From an uncultured Dehalococcoidia bacterium (GTDB lineage Bacteria > Chloroflexota > Dehalococcoidia > Lucifugimonadales > UBA1123), in assembly GCA_958296105.1 (NCBI GenBank), contig OY282441.1:1027800-1091799 (forward strand): DNA of 64,000 nucleotides. Reading direction: 5' to 3'. Under the pieces are notes generated by a model. That model was not told where the DNA came from and made no database searches. It saw only the letters and a list, made by a program, of their open reading frames with translations. Below are positions 1 to 8,722 of the stretch, piece after piece (position 1 is the first letter of the stretch; the number at the start of each line of letters is the position of its first letter). A program made the position numbers and the translations under genes.

Positions 1-611
1 ACGAAATCGGACTGTTCGAGGCGATCTACTCGCAGCGCGCGATGAGGTACTTCAAGCCCGACCCGGTGCCGGACGAGCTGATCCGCAAGCTGATAGAGGC
101 GGGGACGAAAGCTCCGAGCGGCGGAAACCGGCAGGGCTGGAAGTTCTTGGTCATCACCGACAAGGCTACGAAAGACAGGATCGCAGGGTACTACGAGCAG
201 GGCTGGGAACATGCCTACGGCTCGCTCAATCCAAACCAGACGGACTTGCAGGCGCGCGTGCGACGCTCTGCGGATCATCTGGCGCGGACTATGGCGGAGG
301 TGCCGGTTCTGCTGATGGCGTGCATCGAACACGACGGGGGGCCCTCCACGATGGGGCGCGGAAGCTCGATCTTCCCGTCCGTGCAGAACATTCTGCTCGC
401 GGCGCGCGGGCTAGGACTCGGAAGCTGTCTGACCAGTCTGCACAAGCGATACGAAGACGAGATCAAGGAGCTGCTCGGTATACCGGAGAACGTGGAGACC
501 GCCGCGCTCCTGCCGGTGGGCTTTCCATCGGACGCCAACAGGTATGGGCCAACGCGCCGCGCTCCTGTGGAGGAGGTGGCTTACAGGGAGAGATGGGGCG
601 AGGGCTGGTGA
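1..611 (+). CDS. Nitroreductase family protein, 5' end cut by window edge
   Basis: FMN-dependent nitroreductase-fold oxidoreductase, probably cytosolic and NAD(P)H-dependent; the substrate cannot be told. The frame is open to the left edge, and residues before the first internal ATG (position 42) read EIGLFEAIYSQRAMRYFKPD, the usual nitroreductase opening with its conserved Arg pair and F-x-P-D. Translation should therefore begin upstream of the window and the ATG at 42 is internal. Further family marks are APSGGNRQGWKF (FMN phosphate contact), a central helix region, and GLGSCLTSLHKRYEDEIKELLGIP near the C-terminus, where family members read GLG-x-C-W. About 203 codons are visible, near full length for the family. 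The family call is firm; function within it is open. Confidence 0.88.
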   Translation, partial: EIGLFEAIYSQRAMRYFKPDPVPDELIRKLIEAGTKAPSGGNRQGWKFLVITDKATKDRIAGYYEQGWEHAYGSLNPNQTDLQARVRRSADHLARTMAEVPVLLMACIEHDGGPSTMGRGSSIFPSVQNILLAARGLGLGSCLTSLHKRYEDEIKELLGIPENVETAALLPVGFPSDANRYGPTRRAPVEEVAYRERWGEGW

Positions 612-726
612 GGTTCGGAGGTGCGAGAGCCGCCGCCTAGTCTTCTCCTCTATTATCTGTTCTGTATTTCCGAGATGCAAGATTGGGGGCTGGCTGTCGG
701 CGGGGGTGTCGAGCGGCCGCCTCTGC

Positions 727-732
727 TATACT
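727..732 (+). promoter_or_regulatory. Possible -10 box (TATACT) for the crotonase gene
   Basis: TATACT lies 38 bases before the ATG at 771. No good -35 is visible 16-18 bases upstream. A GAGGAGA ribosome-binding site follows at about 758-764, which supports a short leader. Confidence 0.35.
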
Positions 733-770
733 CTTGGGGTTGGAATCATCCATATGCGAGGAGACGACGC

Positions 771-1568
771 ATGTCTTACGAGTTCATCACATATGAACAG
801 AAGGGCCGAATCGCCTACGTGACGATCGACCGCCCTGAGCGCCTGAACGCGCTTCACCCGCCGGCGAACGCGGAGCTTCACGATGCGTTCACGCGGTTCA
901 ACGAGGACGCGGGCGCCTGGGTCGCCATACTCACGGGGACGGGCGAGCGAGCGTTCAGCGCGGGCAACGACTTGCGCTACACTGCCGAGCGCGATCAGAG
1001 CGGCGGACAGGAGGACGCGAACGCGCGCTACGCGCGCGCGCCGTTCGGGGGCATAACCGCCAACTTCGAGTGCTGGAAGCCGATGATAGCGGCGGTCAAC
1101 GGCTACGCGCTCGGCGGCGGGCTGGAGACTGCCATGGCGTGCGACATCATCATCGCCGCCGACCACGCCGAGCTTGGGCTGCCGGAGCCGCGAGTGGGGC
1201 TGTACGCGGGCGCGGGCGGCGTGTTCAGGCTGCCGCGACACGTACCCACGAAAGTGGCCATGGGCATGATGCTCACGGCGCGGCGCATCAGCGCGCAGGA
1301 GGCCTACCGCATCGGGCTAGTCAACGAGGTGGTGGCGCTGGCGGAGCTAATGCCCACCGCCGAAAGGTGGGCGAACGAGATTCTGGAGTGCGCGCCGCTC
1401 TCCGTGAGGGCGAGCAAGCAGATGGGATACCAAGGGCTGGACTGGCCGCTGGAAGTCGCCATGTCCAGAAACTACAGCGAGGCGCAGAAGCACAACGCAT
1501 CGGCAGACAGGATAGAGGGCCCGCGCGCATTCTCCGAAAAGCGCGCGCCGAACTGGACGGCCTCCTGA
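771..1568 (+). CDS. Enoyl-CoA hydratase/isomerase (crotonase) family protein
   Basis: Crotonase-fold enzyme of 265 residues acting on acyl-CoA thioesters, most likely hydrating a 2-enoyl-CoA. The oxyanion-hole region AFSAGNDL (about residues 61-68) and GYALGGGLE (111-119) are present. Glu119 and Glu139 (in LPEPRVG) match the two catalytic glutamates of classical enoyl-CoA hydratase, so hydratase chemistry is plausible. The frame is open 150 bases further upstream, but ATG 771 is chosen because GAGGAGA precedes it and the protein then begins with the usual MSYEFITYEQKGRIAYVTID strand. It is followed 48 bases later by the aminopeptidase gene on the same strand. No beta-oxidation partner lies beside it, so the acyl substrate is unknown. 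Confidence 0.9.
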   Translation: MSYEFITYEQKGRIAYVTIDRPERLNALHPPANAELHDAFTRFNEDAGAWVAILTGTGERAFSAGNDLRYTAERDQSGGQEDANARYARAPFGGITANFECWKPMIAAVNGYALGGGLETAMACDIIIAADHAELGLPEPRVGLYAGAGGVFRLPRHVPTKVAMGMMLTARRISAQEAYRIGLVNEVVALAELMPTAERWANEILECAPLSVRASKQMGYQGLDWPLEVAMSRNYSEAQKHNASADRIEGPRAFSEKRAPNWTAS

Positions 1569-1616
1569 AAATGGCTTGCGGCTAGGTTTCGAAGCCATCG
1601 AATACAAGGAAGCGAA

Positions 1617-4226
1617 ATGACTTCATCATCCAGCGAGTGGACTTTGCCTGCCAATGCGCGCCCAACGAGGTACGCGCTGATTCTGGAGCCGGACCTCGAT
1701 TCGTTCACGTTTTCAGGCTCCGAGACAGTGGGAATCGAGGTGGCGGAGCGGACGAACGAGATCACGCTCAACAGCGCGGAGATCGAGATACAGTCCGCCG
1801 CGCTGACGCTCGCCAGCGGAGCGTCTCACCGCGCATCGGCAATCTCGTATGACGAGGAGCGGGAGACTGCCACGATCTCGTTTCCCTTCCCCATACCGTC
1901 TGGGAGCGCGGAGCTGAGGCTGGAGTTCAACGGAGAGCTGAACGACAAGCTGCGCGGCTTCTACCGCTCCTCGTACACGGACGCTGAGGGCGGTCAGCGC
2001 TGGATGGCGACGACTCAGTTCGAGTCCACAGACGCGCGCCGCGCCTTCCCGTGCTGGGACGAGCCGGCGGTCAAAGCCACGTTCGAGGTCACGCTGATCG
2101 TGCCGGAGGAGCTGGAATCCATCTCCAACACCGAGCCTGTATCGACGACTGTGGGCGCGGCGGGCAAGAAGTCCGTGCGCTTCGCGGAGACGCCGGTTAT
2201 GTCCACCTACCTGCTGGCGTTCATCGTGGGCGACCTCGCCTGTGTGGAAGACCGAACGCGGGACGGCGTGCTGATGCGCGTGTGGGCGACTCGCGGGAAC
2301 GAGGACAAGGGGCGGTTCGCGCTGGAAACGTCCATGGCGCTGCTCGACTACTTCCACGACTACTTCGGGGTTCCATACCCGCTCTCGAAGCTCGACCACA
2401 TAGCCATTCCGGACTTCGCGGCGGGCGCGATGGAGAACTGGGGGGCGATAACCTACCGCGAAGTGGCGCTGCTGGTGGATCCGGACAACAGCTCGGCGGG
2501 AACGCGCGAGGTGGTGGCGGCGATCATCTCCCACGAGATGGCGCACCAGTGGTTCGGCGATCTGGTGACGATGGAGTGGTGGGACGACCTGTGGCTGAAC
2601 GAGAGCTTCGCCTCGTGGATGGGCGACAAGGCGGTGGACTATCTGCACCCGGAATGGGATATGTGGACGCAGTTCCTGACGCACGACACCAGCTCGGCGC
2701 TGAATCTGGACGGGCTTCGCAACTCGCACCCAATCGAGCAGGAGGTGGGCAATCCGGCGGAGATCGGGCAGCTGTTCGACGCCATAAGCTACTCGAAGGG
2801 CGGCTCGATTCTCAGGATGCTCGAACACTACCTGGGCGAGGACGCCTTCCGCGCCGGTCTGCGAATCTACATCGAGCGCCACCAGTACGCCAACGCGCGA
2901 ACGCGCGACCTGTGGAACGCGCTTGGGGAGGCGTCCGGTCAGCCGGTTGCCGAGATCATGGACAGCTGGACTTCGCAGACAGGCTACCCCGCTCTGGACG
3001 TCTCCGTGGAGCGCGGGGGGGAGTCGATAGAAGTCGGCTTGGCGCAGTCGCGCTTCCTGTATGACGACGCGGGGGGGAGTCAGGACGGCGAGGACGGCAC
3101 GCTGTGGAAGGTGCCGCTGACTGCCAGAACCGCGTCCGACGCCGAACCCGCGCGCGCTCTCATGGAGTCGGCCGAGACGTCGCTCAGTCTCATGCCCGCC
3201 TCGTTCGGCTCAGCGGACGAGTGGATCAAGATCAATCCGGGACAGTCGGGGTTCTACCGCGTCAACTACCCGCAGGACGAGCTGGAGCGGCTGAAGGTTC
3301 CGATCAGGAGCCTCACTCTGCCCGCGCAGGACAGGCTTGGCTTGCAGTCGGACGCCTACGCGCTCGCCAAGTCGGGGCGCATCTCTGCCACGACTTTCCT
3401 AGATCTGGCGGAAGCGTACTCCAACGAGACGGATCCATCGGTGGCTGGGGATCTGGCGGCGTGCCTGAACGCGCTGGACAACCTGCTGGCGGACGAGGCG
3501 TTCCACCCCGCCTACCAAGCGTTCGGTCGCGGCATCTTCAAGCCCATCGGCGAGCGAGTCGGCTGGGACGTGAAGCCCGGAGAGGGACACAGGGACGCGC
3601 TGCTGAGGTCCACTGCGCTGGGGCAGCTGGGCCACTTCGCGGACGCGGACACTCTGGCAGAGGCGCGAAGGCGGTTCGAGGGCTACGCCAGCGACCCGTC
3701 TTCGCTGCCAGCAGACCTTCGCGCGGTGACGTTCTCGATGGCGGCGCGGCAAGGCGACCGCGCGCTGTACGATTCGATCTGGGAGATGGAGAAGGCGGAG
3801 ACGCTTCAAGAAGAGAAGATGCGCCTTCTGAACGCGCTGTGCAGCTTCGAGGATCGGGCGCTGCTCACCGAGACGCTGGAAAGGTCTCTCGACGACGCCC
3901 ACGTTCGCAGCCAAGATACGATCCGCGTCTTGGCGTCGGTGGCATCGAACCACAGCGGGCGCGAGCTGGCGTGGCGCTTCCTGAAGGACAACTGGGACGA
4001 GCTGGATCGGCGCTACGGCGAGGGCGGGTTCGCGCTGATGCGTCTGGTGAGCATCGGCTCGCTGTTCAGCACGGAGGAGAAGCGTCAGGAGGTCGAGGAG
4101 TTCTTCGAGACGCACCCGGCGCCCGCCGCCGAGCGCACGATACGGCAGGGTCTGGAGCGAATGGACATCAACATAGCGTGGCTCGGCAAGAACCGCGCCG
4201 AGCTTGCGGCGTGGCTGGTGGGCTGA
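1617..4226 (+). CDS. M1 family zinc aminopeptidase with ERAP1-like C-terminal domain
   Basis: Zinc metallopeptidase of 869 residues that removes N-terminal amino acids from peptides. The N-terminal beta-sandwich is followed by the GAMEN exopeptidase motif (residues 270-274) and HEMAH (306-310) with the third zinc ligand Glu329 in WLNESFASW, the complete M1 set. The C-terminal 350 residues are alpha-helical and resemble the ERAP1_C domain that closes over the active site. There is no signal peptide, so it probably acts in the cytosol on imported peptides, which fits the oligopeptide-type ABC importers in this window. Length and motif spacing are typical of PepN/Tricorn-factor-like enzymes. The start ATG follows ACAAGGAAGCGAA, a reasonable ribosome-binding site. 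Confidence 0.95.
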   Translation: MTSSSSEWTLPANARPTRYALILEPDLDSFTFSGSETVGIEVAERTNEITLNSAEIEIQSAALTLASGASHRASAISYDEERETATISFPFPIPSGSAELRLEFNGELNDKLRGFYRSSYTDAEGGQRWMATTQFESTDARRAFPCWDEPAVKATFEVTLIVPEELESISNTEPVSTTVGAAGKKSVRFAETPVMSTYLLAFIVGDLACVEDRTRDGVLMRVWATRGNEDKGRFALETSMALLDYFHDYFGVPYPLSKLDHIAIPDFAAGAMENWGAITYREVALLVDPDNSSAGTREVVAAIISHEMAHQWFGDLVTMEWWDDLWLNESFASWMGDKAVDYLHPEWDMWTQFLTHDTSSALNLDGLRNSHPIEQEVGNPAEIGQLFDAISYSKGGSILRMLEHYLGEDAFRAGLRIYIERHQYANARTRDLWNALGEASGQPVAEIMDSWTSQTGYPALDVSVERGGESIEVGLAQSRFLYDDAGGSQDGEDGTLWKVPLTARTASDAEPARALMESAETSLSLMPASFGSADEWIKINPGQSGFYRVNYPQDELERLKVPIRSLTLPAQDRLGLQSDAYALAKSGRISATTFLDLAEAYSNETDPSVAGDLAACLNALDNLLADEAFHPAYQAFGRGIFKPIGERVGWDVKPGEGHRDALLRSTALGQLGHFADADTLAEARRRFEGYASDPSSLPADLRAVTFSMAARQGDRALYDSIWEMEKAETLQEEKMRLLNALCSFEDRALLTETLERSLDDAHVRSQDTIRVLASVASNHSGRELAWRFLKDNWDELDRRYGEGGFALMRLVSIGSLFSTEEKRQEVEEFFETHPAPAAERTIRQGLERMDINIAWLGKNRAELAAWLVG

Positions 4227-4362
4227 GGGGGCTAGGCTAGGTGCGCGGTGTCCCAAGTGCGCCACCTATATATGATATGGAACGGGGGCGAACCGCAAGG
4301 CGGACGCTGATGAGAAAAAGCGCGCGAAGAGTCGCGGAAGAGAGCGTTTTCGGACTTCCCGG

Positions 4363-5406
4363 TTAGGGGGCGTCCTCATCCTCTATCAGCACGATTACAT
4401 CGTCTGAATCGGCTCTGGCTCGGTCTTCGTCTCGAATTCGGTAGCCTATGGCGACGGCGATGGCGTCATCGTCGAATACGGACCTCAGCGCGGCGGCAGA
4501 CTCGGATGCGCGGGCGATGTCTCTCTGAGCGATGGAGCCTGATGCCTCGACTGCAATCCAAACTCCGGACCCATCGAGCTTACGGCGTGAGTGAACTATG
4601 AGGTCCGTCTGCTTGATCCGATCTTCCTGATCGTCTGTGATCCTGCCAGCGTCCGCTGCGTCTTCCACTCGGGATATGAATTCGCTTTCAGAGCCGGGCA
4701 TCAAGTTTGGGTGATACGTGATGCGCGTGCGCCTGAGACCAAGCATCTGGGTGAGGCGCGGGGGAAGTATGGTCGCAATTCTTCGCTCCAGCCTGTCGCC
4801 AATGAGTATTCCAACCTTGTCTTCGAGACGCGCAATCGCTCTAGTGTGTTCAGCCTGTATCTCCGCCATCTTTTGCACTACGGCGGTCAGATCATCCATA
4901 CGGACAGTCAAATCGTCCACACGGGCGGTTAGAACATCCACACGAGCGGTCAAAATATCCAACCGAACAGTCAGATCGTCCACACGAGCGGTCAAAGCAT
5001 CCACGCGGGCGGTTAGAGCATCCACGCGGACAGTCAGATCATCCACACGAGCGGTCAAAGTATCCACGCGGGCCGTCAGGGCATCCATACTGACAGTCAG
5101 ATCATCCACACGGGCGGTCAGAGTATCCACGCGAGCGGTTAGATCATTCAAACGAGCAGTCAGAATGGCTATCTGCTCTGTGTTGCTCTGAACTATCGCA
5201 GTAAGATCATCGAACCGACTGGTCAGAGCTGCTATCTGCTCCGTGTTGCTCTGAACTATCAGAGTAAGATCATCGAACCGACTGGTAAATTCGGCAAATC
5301 TCTGCGGCAGCGCCAAGAGTTCGTCGGTCAAGATGGCGCGACGAACCTGCTCTCTCACTTCGGGCCTCTCCTGTATGGCCCTGATGATGTCTTCGACTGT
5401 GGTCAT
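4363..5406 (-). CDS. Repeat-rich coiled-coil protein with PD-(D/E)XK-like C-terminal domain
   Basis: Three parts are visible. An N-terminal helical segment (TTVEDIIRAIQERPEVREQV) is followed by a long coiled coil of near-identical seven-residue units of the LTARVDD type (roughly residues 50-185). The C-terminal domain begins near PPRLTQMLGLRR and contains TDLIVHSRRK followed by IAVEAS. That order (Asp, then a strand with Glu) recalls the PD-(D/E)XK nuclease fold, but the usual Lys after Glu-x is missing, so activity is doubtful. The gene at 13274-14212 has the same three-part plan and is a paralog. An upstream ATG exists at 5433, but TATAAT (5425-5430) lies inside that extension, so the ATG at 5406 is preferred. 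Function is unknown. Confidence 0.75.
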   Translation of the reverse strand: MTTVEDIIRAIQERPEVREQVRRAILTDELLALPQRFAEFTSRFDDLTLIVQSNTEQIAALTSRFDDLTAIVQSNTEQIAILTARLNDLTARVDTLTARVDDLTVSMDALTARVDTLTARVDDLTVRVDALTARVDALTARVDDLTVRLDILTARVDVLTARVDDLTVRMDDLTAVVQKMAEIQAEHTRAIARLEDKVGILIGDRLERRIATILPPRLTQMLGLRRTRITYHPNLMPGSESEFISRVEDAADAGRITDDQEDRIKQTDLIVHSRRKLDGSGVWIAVEASGSIAQRDIARASESAAALRSVFDDDAIAVAIGYRIRDEDRARADSDDVIVLIEDEDAP

Positions 5407-5424
5407 AGCGGTACTCACTTGGTC

Positions 5425-5430
5425 ATTATA
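5425..5430 (-). promoter_or_regulatory. -10 box TATAAT of the coiled-coil gene
   Basis: Perfect TATAAT on the minus strand, 18 bases before ATG 5406. The paralogous gene at 13274-14212 has TATAAT at nearly the same distance (20 bases), so both transcripts should have very short leaders. Confidence 0.5.
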
Positions 5431-5596
5431 CATGATACACCCGCGCGCATCGCGTTAGAAGTCACCCTTTCATGTCATGCCTGTGAATGACACTGTCTGC
5501 CTTTCCCCCCGATAGTCCATGTAGATGCACCCCTACGCGGCGGGTATGCGATGGAACGGGGCGTTTGGCTTCACGGTATGGTACATTCTAATCGGC

Positions 5597-6349
5597 ATGA
5601 GGGCAGACGACGGGGACGCATCGAGAAGATGGAAGGCTGGCGCGGTGAAGCGGTGGCTCGAAGGCGCTTGGCTCGCGGGGCTGGATATCGCGTTTCCGAT
5701 TCGGTGCTTGGGGTGCGGGGCGCATGGTCGCTTCGTATGCGCGGGGTGCGCGGAGGCGATGCCGAAGCTCGATATGCCGTTCTGCGACAGGTGCGCGAGT
5801 CCGGGCGTGAGCGGGGTCTGCTCGTGGTGTCTCCGGCACAGTCTGGCCACAGACTCGATTCGCTCTCCGTATCTGTACGTGCCTGAGAGTCCGATCTATC
5901 GCGCTATCACCGCGCTCAAGTATCGGGGTATGCGGGCAGCGGCGGCCGAGATGGCGGATATGCTGGCGGCGTTCCTGTCGGAGGGGGGCGCGCCGAGGTT
6001 CGACGTGGTGGCTGCGGTTCCGAGCCATCGTTATCGGGTGAGGCGGCGGGGGTACGCGCAGGCGGCGCTGATCGCGTCCGCGCTGGCGGCGCGTCTCGAA
6101 GCTCCGCTCGACCTGCGCGGGCTGGAGCGCGTGACCAGCGCGCCGTCGCAGCTGGAGACAGAGTCGCGCGAGGAGCGCTGGGGAAACGTGCAGGGCGGGT
6201 TCGAGGCGCAGTCGAGCTTCGAGGGGCTGTCCGTCCTGCTTGTGGACGATCTGGTGACGACCGGAGCTACGGCGTCGGCGTGCGCGGAGGCGCTCAAACA
6301 GGCGGGGGCCGCGAGGGTCGAGGGGCTGTGCGTGGCGAGAGCGCCGTAG
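5597..6349 (+). CDS. ComF family phosphoribosyltransferase-like protein
   Basis: Member of the ComF/GntX family, related to type I phosphoribosyltransferases and tied in naturally competent bacteria to DNA uptake. Two zinc-finger-like cysteine groups open the protein (CLGC/CAGC at 37-51 and CDRC/CSWC at 63-78, counted from ATG 5597). The family motif AVPSHRYRVRRRGYAQAALIA follows, then the PRPP-binding loop VLLVDDLVTTGATA near residue 225. The frame is open back to 5525, but starting at 5597 gives 250 residues, close to the usual length; a start at 5525 cannot be excluded. The gene stands alone with no other competence gene nearby. The family call is secure; a role in DNA uptake here is only inferred. 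Confidence 0.88.
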   Translation: MRADDGDASRRWKAGAVKRWLEGAWLAGLDIAFPIRCLGCGAHGRFVCAGCAEAMPKLDMPFCDRCASPGVSGVCSWCLRHSLATDSIRSPYLYVPESPIYRAITALKYRGMRAAAAEMADMLAAFLSEGGAPRFDVVAAVPSHRYRVRRRGYAQAALIASALAARLEAPLDLRGLERVTSAPSQLETESREERWGNVQGGFEAQSSFEGLSVLLVDDLVTTGATASACAEALKQAGAARVEGLCVARAP

Positions 6350-6356
6350 AGTCGGC

Positions 6357-6478
6357 GTCTTTCTCACACTCGCGCCAGCCATCTCCCATCGTAGGGGAGC
6401 GGGATACTCGATTGCGCGCTTTTCTCACCCTCACTCAAACCATCTCCCATCGTAGGGGGAGCGGGATACTCGATTGCG
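6357..6478. repeat. Two tandem copies of a ~61-bp intergenic repeat
   Basis: Copies at about 6357-6416 and 6419-6478 share a nearly identical core (ccatctcccatcgtagg, then gagcgggatactcgattgcg). The repeat lies between two convergent genes and has no coding potential. It differs from the repeat family at 28.7, 38.4 and 48.4 kb. Confidence 0.8.
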
Positions 6479-6515
6479 GTCTGAGATCTCGCTGAGTGGG
6501 CGGGCTTCGTGTTCG

Positions 6516-7322
6516 TCAAGCCAGATACGGCGCGCATCTGGCGACGCTCTCTCTGGTATCGAGCCTGATGATTGGGCGGACGTGGGAGAAGTAGGGGGTG
6601 GCTATCAGTGTTCCGCTATCGGAAGTCTCGAAATGAAAGCTGTCGTGGCTCAGGCTGTACTCGCCGCCGTCTATGGCCACGCCCAGCGTCCCAAGCTCGT
6701 TCTGGGCTAACAGATCCACGTTTCGGACTCCTGCGGGCGCGGCGGCGGCGTTTATGGTGACAACGCTGAGGACAGAGGCAGGCAGGCTGTTCGCATCCAG
6801 TACGGGGGACAATATAGTGAGAATCGTCGGCTCCAGCTTCTCCACCAGCTCGGAGAGCCTGTCGCTTCCCCTGTCGGTGACGAGGTGCGCGGGGACTCCC
6901 TCCCTGACGAACGCTCCGCATATCTCCGCGCCGAAGTATCTGCTCTCGGAAGTAGTCGCCACCAGCGCGGTCGGATAGTCCACGCCTTTCGGGACGGCAT
7001 GGGAGAGCGCCCTGCCCATCAGCTCCATCCTGATCCGCGCCTCGTCCGCGCCCTCGACAGTCGGCGGGCGACGCGGCGATTGGCCGAGCAGGGGGCCTGC
7101 GATCCAGCTTATCTCGCCGGGAGCGGCGATCAGGGAGTCCAGACGCTGCCGCCGATACTCGGCTACGGTCGTGACGGGCAGCTGTTCGAAGTCTGCGAGG
7201 GAGCGTATGGCAGGGCTGCCCAGCTTGCGTCGCCATACGCTCGCTCGGCCGGCCGACTCCACCACCGAAGCCAGAAGCTCGATGTGATTGCGCGGTCGTC
7301 GAACCGCTCTCGGTCGGCTCAT
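6516..7322 (-). CDS. Shortened adenylate-forming-enzyme (PaaK-like) relative, probably non-catalytic as a ligase
   Basis: A 268-residue protein whose sequence order recalls phenylacetate-CoA ligase-like members of the ANL superfamily. SLADFEQLPVTTVAEYR resembles the N-terminal LP-x-TTK helix of PaaK enzymes. RYFGAEICGAFVREGVPAHL and EPTILTILSP fit the middle Rossmann-like part. The end, SGTLIATPYFSHVRPIIRLD, resembles the conserved T-x-L...PLIRY-x-TGD segment. Missing are the Ser/Gly-rich P-loop (SSGTTGKP), the TGD aspartate region and the whole C-terminal domain; the family usually has 400 or more residues. The gene overlaps the stop of the upstream gene by ATGA, so the two products should be made together. 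The assignment is by eye; a folded scaffold or a new activity are both possible. Confidence 0.55.
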   Translation of the reverse strand: MSRPRAVRRPRNHIELLASVVESAGRASVWRRKLGSPAIRSLADFEQLPVTTVAEYRRQRLDSLIAAPGEISWIAGPLLGQSPRRPPTVEGADEARIRMELMGRALSHAVPKGVDYPTALVATTSESRYFGAEICGAFVREGVPAHLVTDRGSDRLSELVEKLEPTILTILSPVLDANSLPASVLSVVTINAAAAPAGVRNVDLLAQNELGTLGVAIDGGEYSLSHDSFHFETSDSGTLIATPYFSHVRPIIRLDTRESVARCAPYLA

Positions 7323-8719
7323 CTCAGCTGCACCACCGCAATCCCCATCTGGCAGCCCGCGCCTTCGAAATGCTCGTATCTGCTAAGTAGATGGTCATGT
7401 GAATCCAGAATCGAGCGCGACGCGGCAGGCTCTCGGCGCTGAAACGTCTCGCCCAGAGGGCCGTCGAGATGCCAGTCGGGATTGGCGTCGAAGTCGAGAT
7501 CGCGCGATTCGGTCAGATGCCGATACAGGTCGACGAGCGCTTCGAACTCCTCCTCCGTCCTGTGCGGAAGCGGGGAGACGAGGAAGTCCTCGGTTATCGC
7601 CAGTCCAAGCTCGTTGTCGAAAACCTGCACCAGATCTATCTCCGGGACGAAGTTTTCCATCATGTAGAAGAGCGACATGGCGAGATCGTCGGGCGCGCGG
7701 TGGTAGTAGAAGTCCTCCGTATATGTCCCCATCCGAACGCGGACGGGCTTGGGGCTGTCGCCGTCCAAGACATCGGCGCTGGGCATGAACAGGAATGGGA
7801 TGTTGCCGTTGGTCGCGTCAACCAAGATGCGCTTGCCGCAGATCACGTACTCCAGCGCGGTGTGCTGCCAGTAGCGCATGGCGGAGTGCGCGCCCCTGAA
7901 GTCCAGGCTTTCGATAATCTGGCGAAGGCGGTCTTCGGGCATGGGGCCAATGGCGTCCGGCCCGGCGAATACGCAGCGCGACTCGAAGCCGTACTCGTCT
8001 GTTAGGAACTTGAGCGCCTGCACCTTCTCGGAGCAGATAGCCCCTCCGCCGCCGATCATGTTCAGGATCGACTCGTCGCCCGTCTTGTACGCCAGCTTCT
8101 GTCCGGTGAAGCGGGAGTAGTTCTCGAACGGGCTGTCCCAAACGGCCTTCGCCACGCGACGCAGGAATTCGACTCCCTCTTCCGACGCATCGGGGGATGG
8201 CTGCGCGCCGCGCGCCGCGTCTCGAACGAATCCCTCCAGCGCGCTTCGGTTTCTCTCCCAGCGGCGGCGGTGGAAGCCTGTCCAGCTCCGCGTGTACTCT
8301 GCCTCGCTGCGATCTATGGAGACGTCGATCAGGCTCACGGCGCAGCCATTCAGGTCTGCCGCCACCTTGCGCGGAATCTGGTCGGGTGAAATCTCGCGGA
8401 CACCGCATCGGTAGATCGCGCCGGGGACGGCACCGCCGAGAGCGCCGCCGTCTGACAGCGTCAGGGCCAGATCCTGAACGGATTGAAGCTCCGAAACCGA
8501 GTCGGGCAGAATCAGGCGCGCCGACACGAGCGGCCGGATATCCTCCACCGCTAGATACTTCGCAATGAGCGCGGCGAGGGTGGCATCCGCATCGGCGCGC
8601 GCCACCCTCAGCGTGCAGGATCGCCTCGTCAGGTAGTCCGTCCACCTGAGAAAGCACGGGGGGGCGCTCCTGTCGGTCCTCAATCCTATTTCCTCTCTGG
8701 CAACATGGTCTATAATCAT
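7319..8719 (-). CDS. Transglutaminase/arylamine N-acetyltransferase-fold protein
   Basis: A protein of about 466 residues with a likely Cys-His-Asp triad. Counting from ATG 8719, Cys229 lies in GGGAICSEKVQALKFL, His286 in YWQHTALEYV and Asp301 in ILVDATNG. The Cys sits at the start of a helix, and the 15-residue His-Asp spacing equals that of arylamine N-acetyltransferases; transglutaminase-like cysteine enzymes share this fold. The N-terminal ~200 residues match nothing I recognise. The C-terminal part (DLAMSLFYMMENFVPEID) is also unassigned. The start is uncertain: ATG 8719 and 8731 lie within the divergent promoter region, and a TTG at 8683 has a good GAGAGGA site. Translation of the downstream adenylation-like gene is coupled through ATGA. 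An acyl or peptide transfer role is inferred from the fold only. Confidence 0.6.
   Translation of the reverse strand: MIIDHVAREEIGLRTDRSAPPCFLRWTDYLTRRSCTLRVARADADATLAALIAKYLAVEDIRPLVSARLILPDSVSELQSVQDLALTLSDGGALGGAVPGAIYRCGVREISPDQIPRKVAADLNGCAVSLIDVSIDRSEAEYTRSWTGFHRRRWERNRSALEGFVRDAARGAQPSPDASEEGVEFLRRVAKAVWDSPFENYSRFTGQKLAYKTGDESILNMIGGGGAICSEKVQALKFLTDEYGFESRCVFAGPDAIGPMPEDRLRQIIESLDFRGAHSAMRYWQHTALEYVICGKRILVDATNGNIPFLFMPSADVLDGDSPKPVRVRMGTYTEDFYYHRAPDDLAMSLFYMMENFVPEIDLVQVFDNELGLAITEDFLVSPLPHRTEEEFEALVDLYRHLTESRDLDFDANPDWHLDGPLGETFQRREPAASRSILDSHDHLLSRYEHFEGAGCQMGIAVVQLR
8711..8716 (+). promoter_or_regulatory. -10 box TATAAT placing the transcript start at the ATG
   Basis: TATAAT ends 6 bases before ATG 8723. 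A start site 6-8 bases downstream of the -10 would coincide with the start codon, predicting a leaderless mRNA; there is also no ribosome-binding site in front of the ATG. The same short interval must serve the divergent gene ending at 7319. Confidence 0.55.
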
Positions 8720-8722
8720 ACA

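Noticed and set aside
1713-2882. 389-codon minus-strand ORF under the aminopeptidase gene
   Set aside because: Arg/His/Val-rich antisense of a GC-rich gene; no motif or ribosome-binding site.
4718-5191. 157-codon plus-strand ORF of Ser/Arg/Thr/Val repeats
   Set aside because: Antisense shadow of the coiled-coil gene's repeats; composition is an artefact of the opposite strand.
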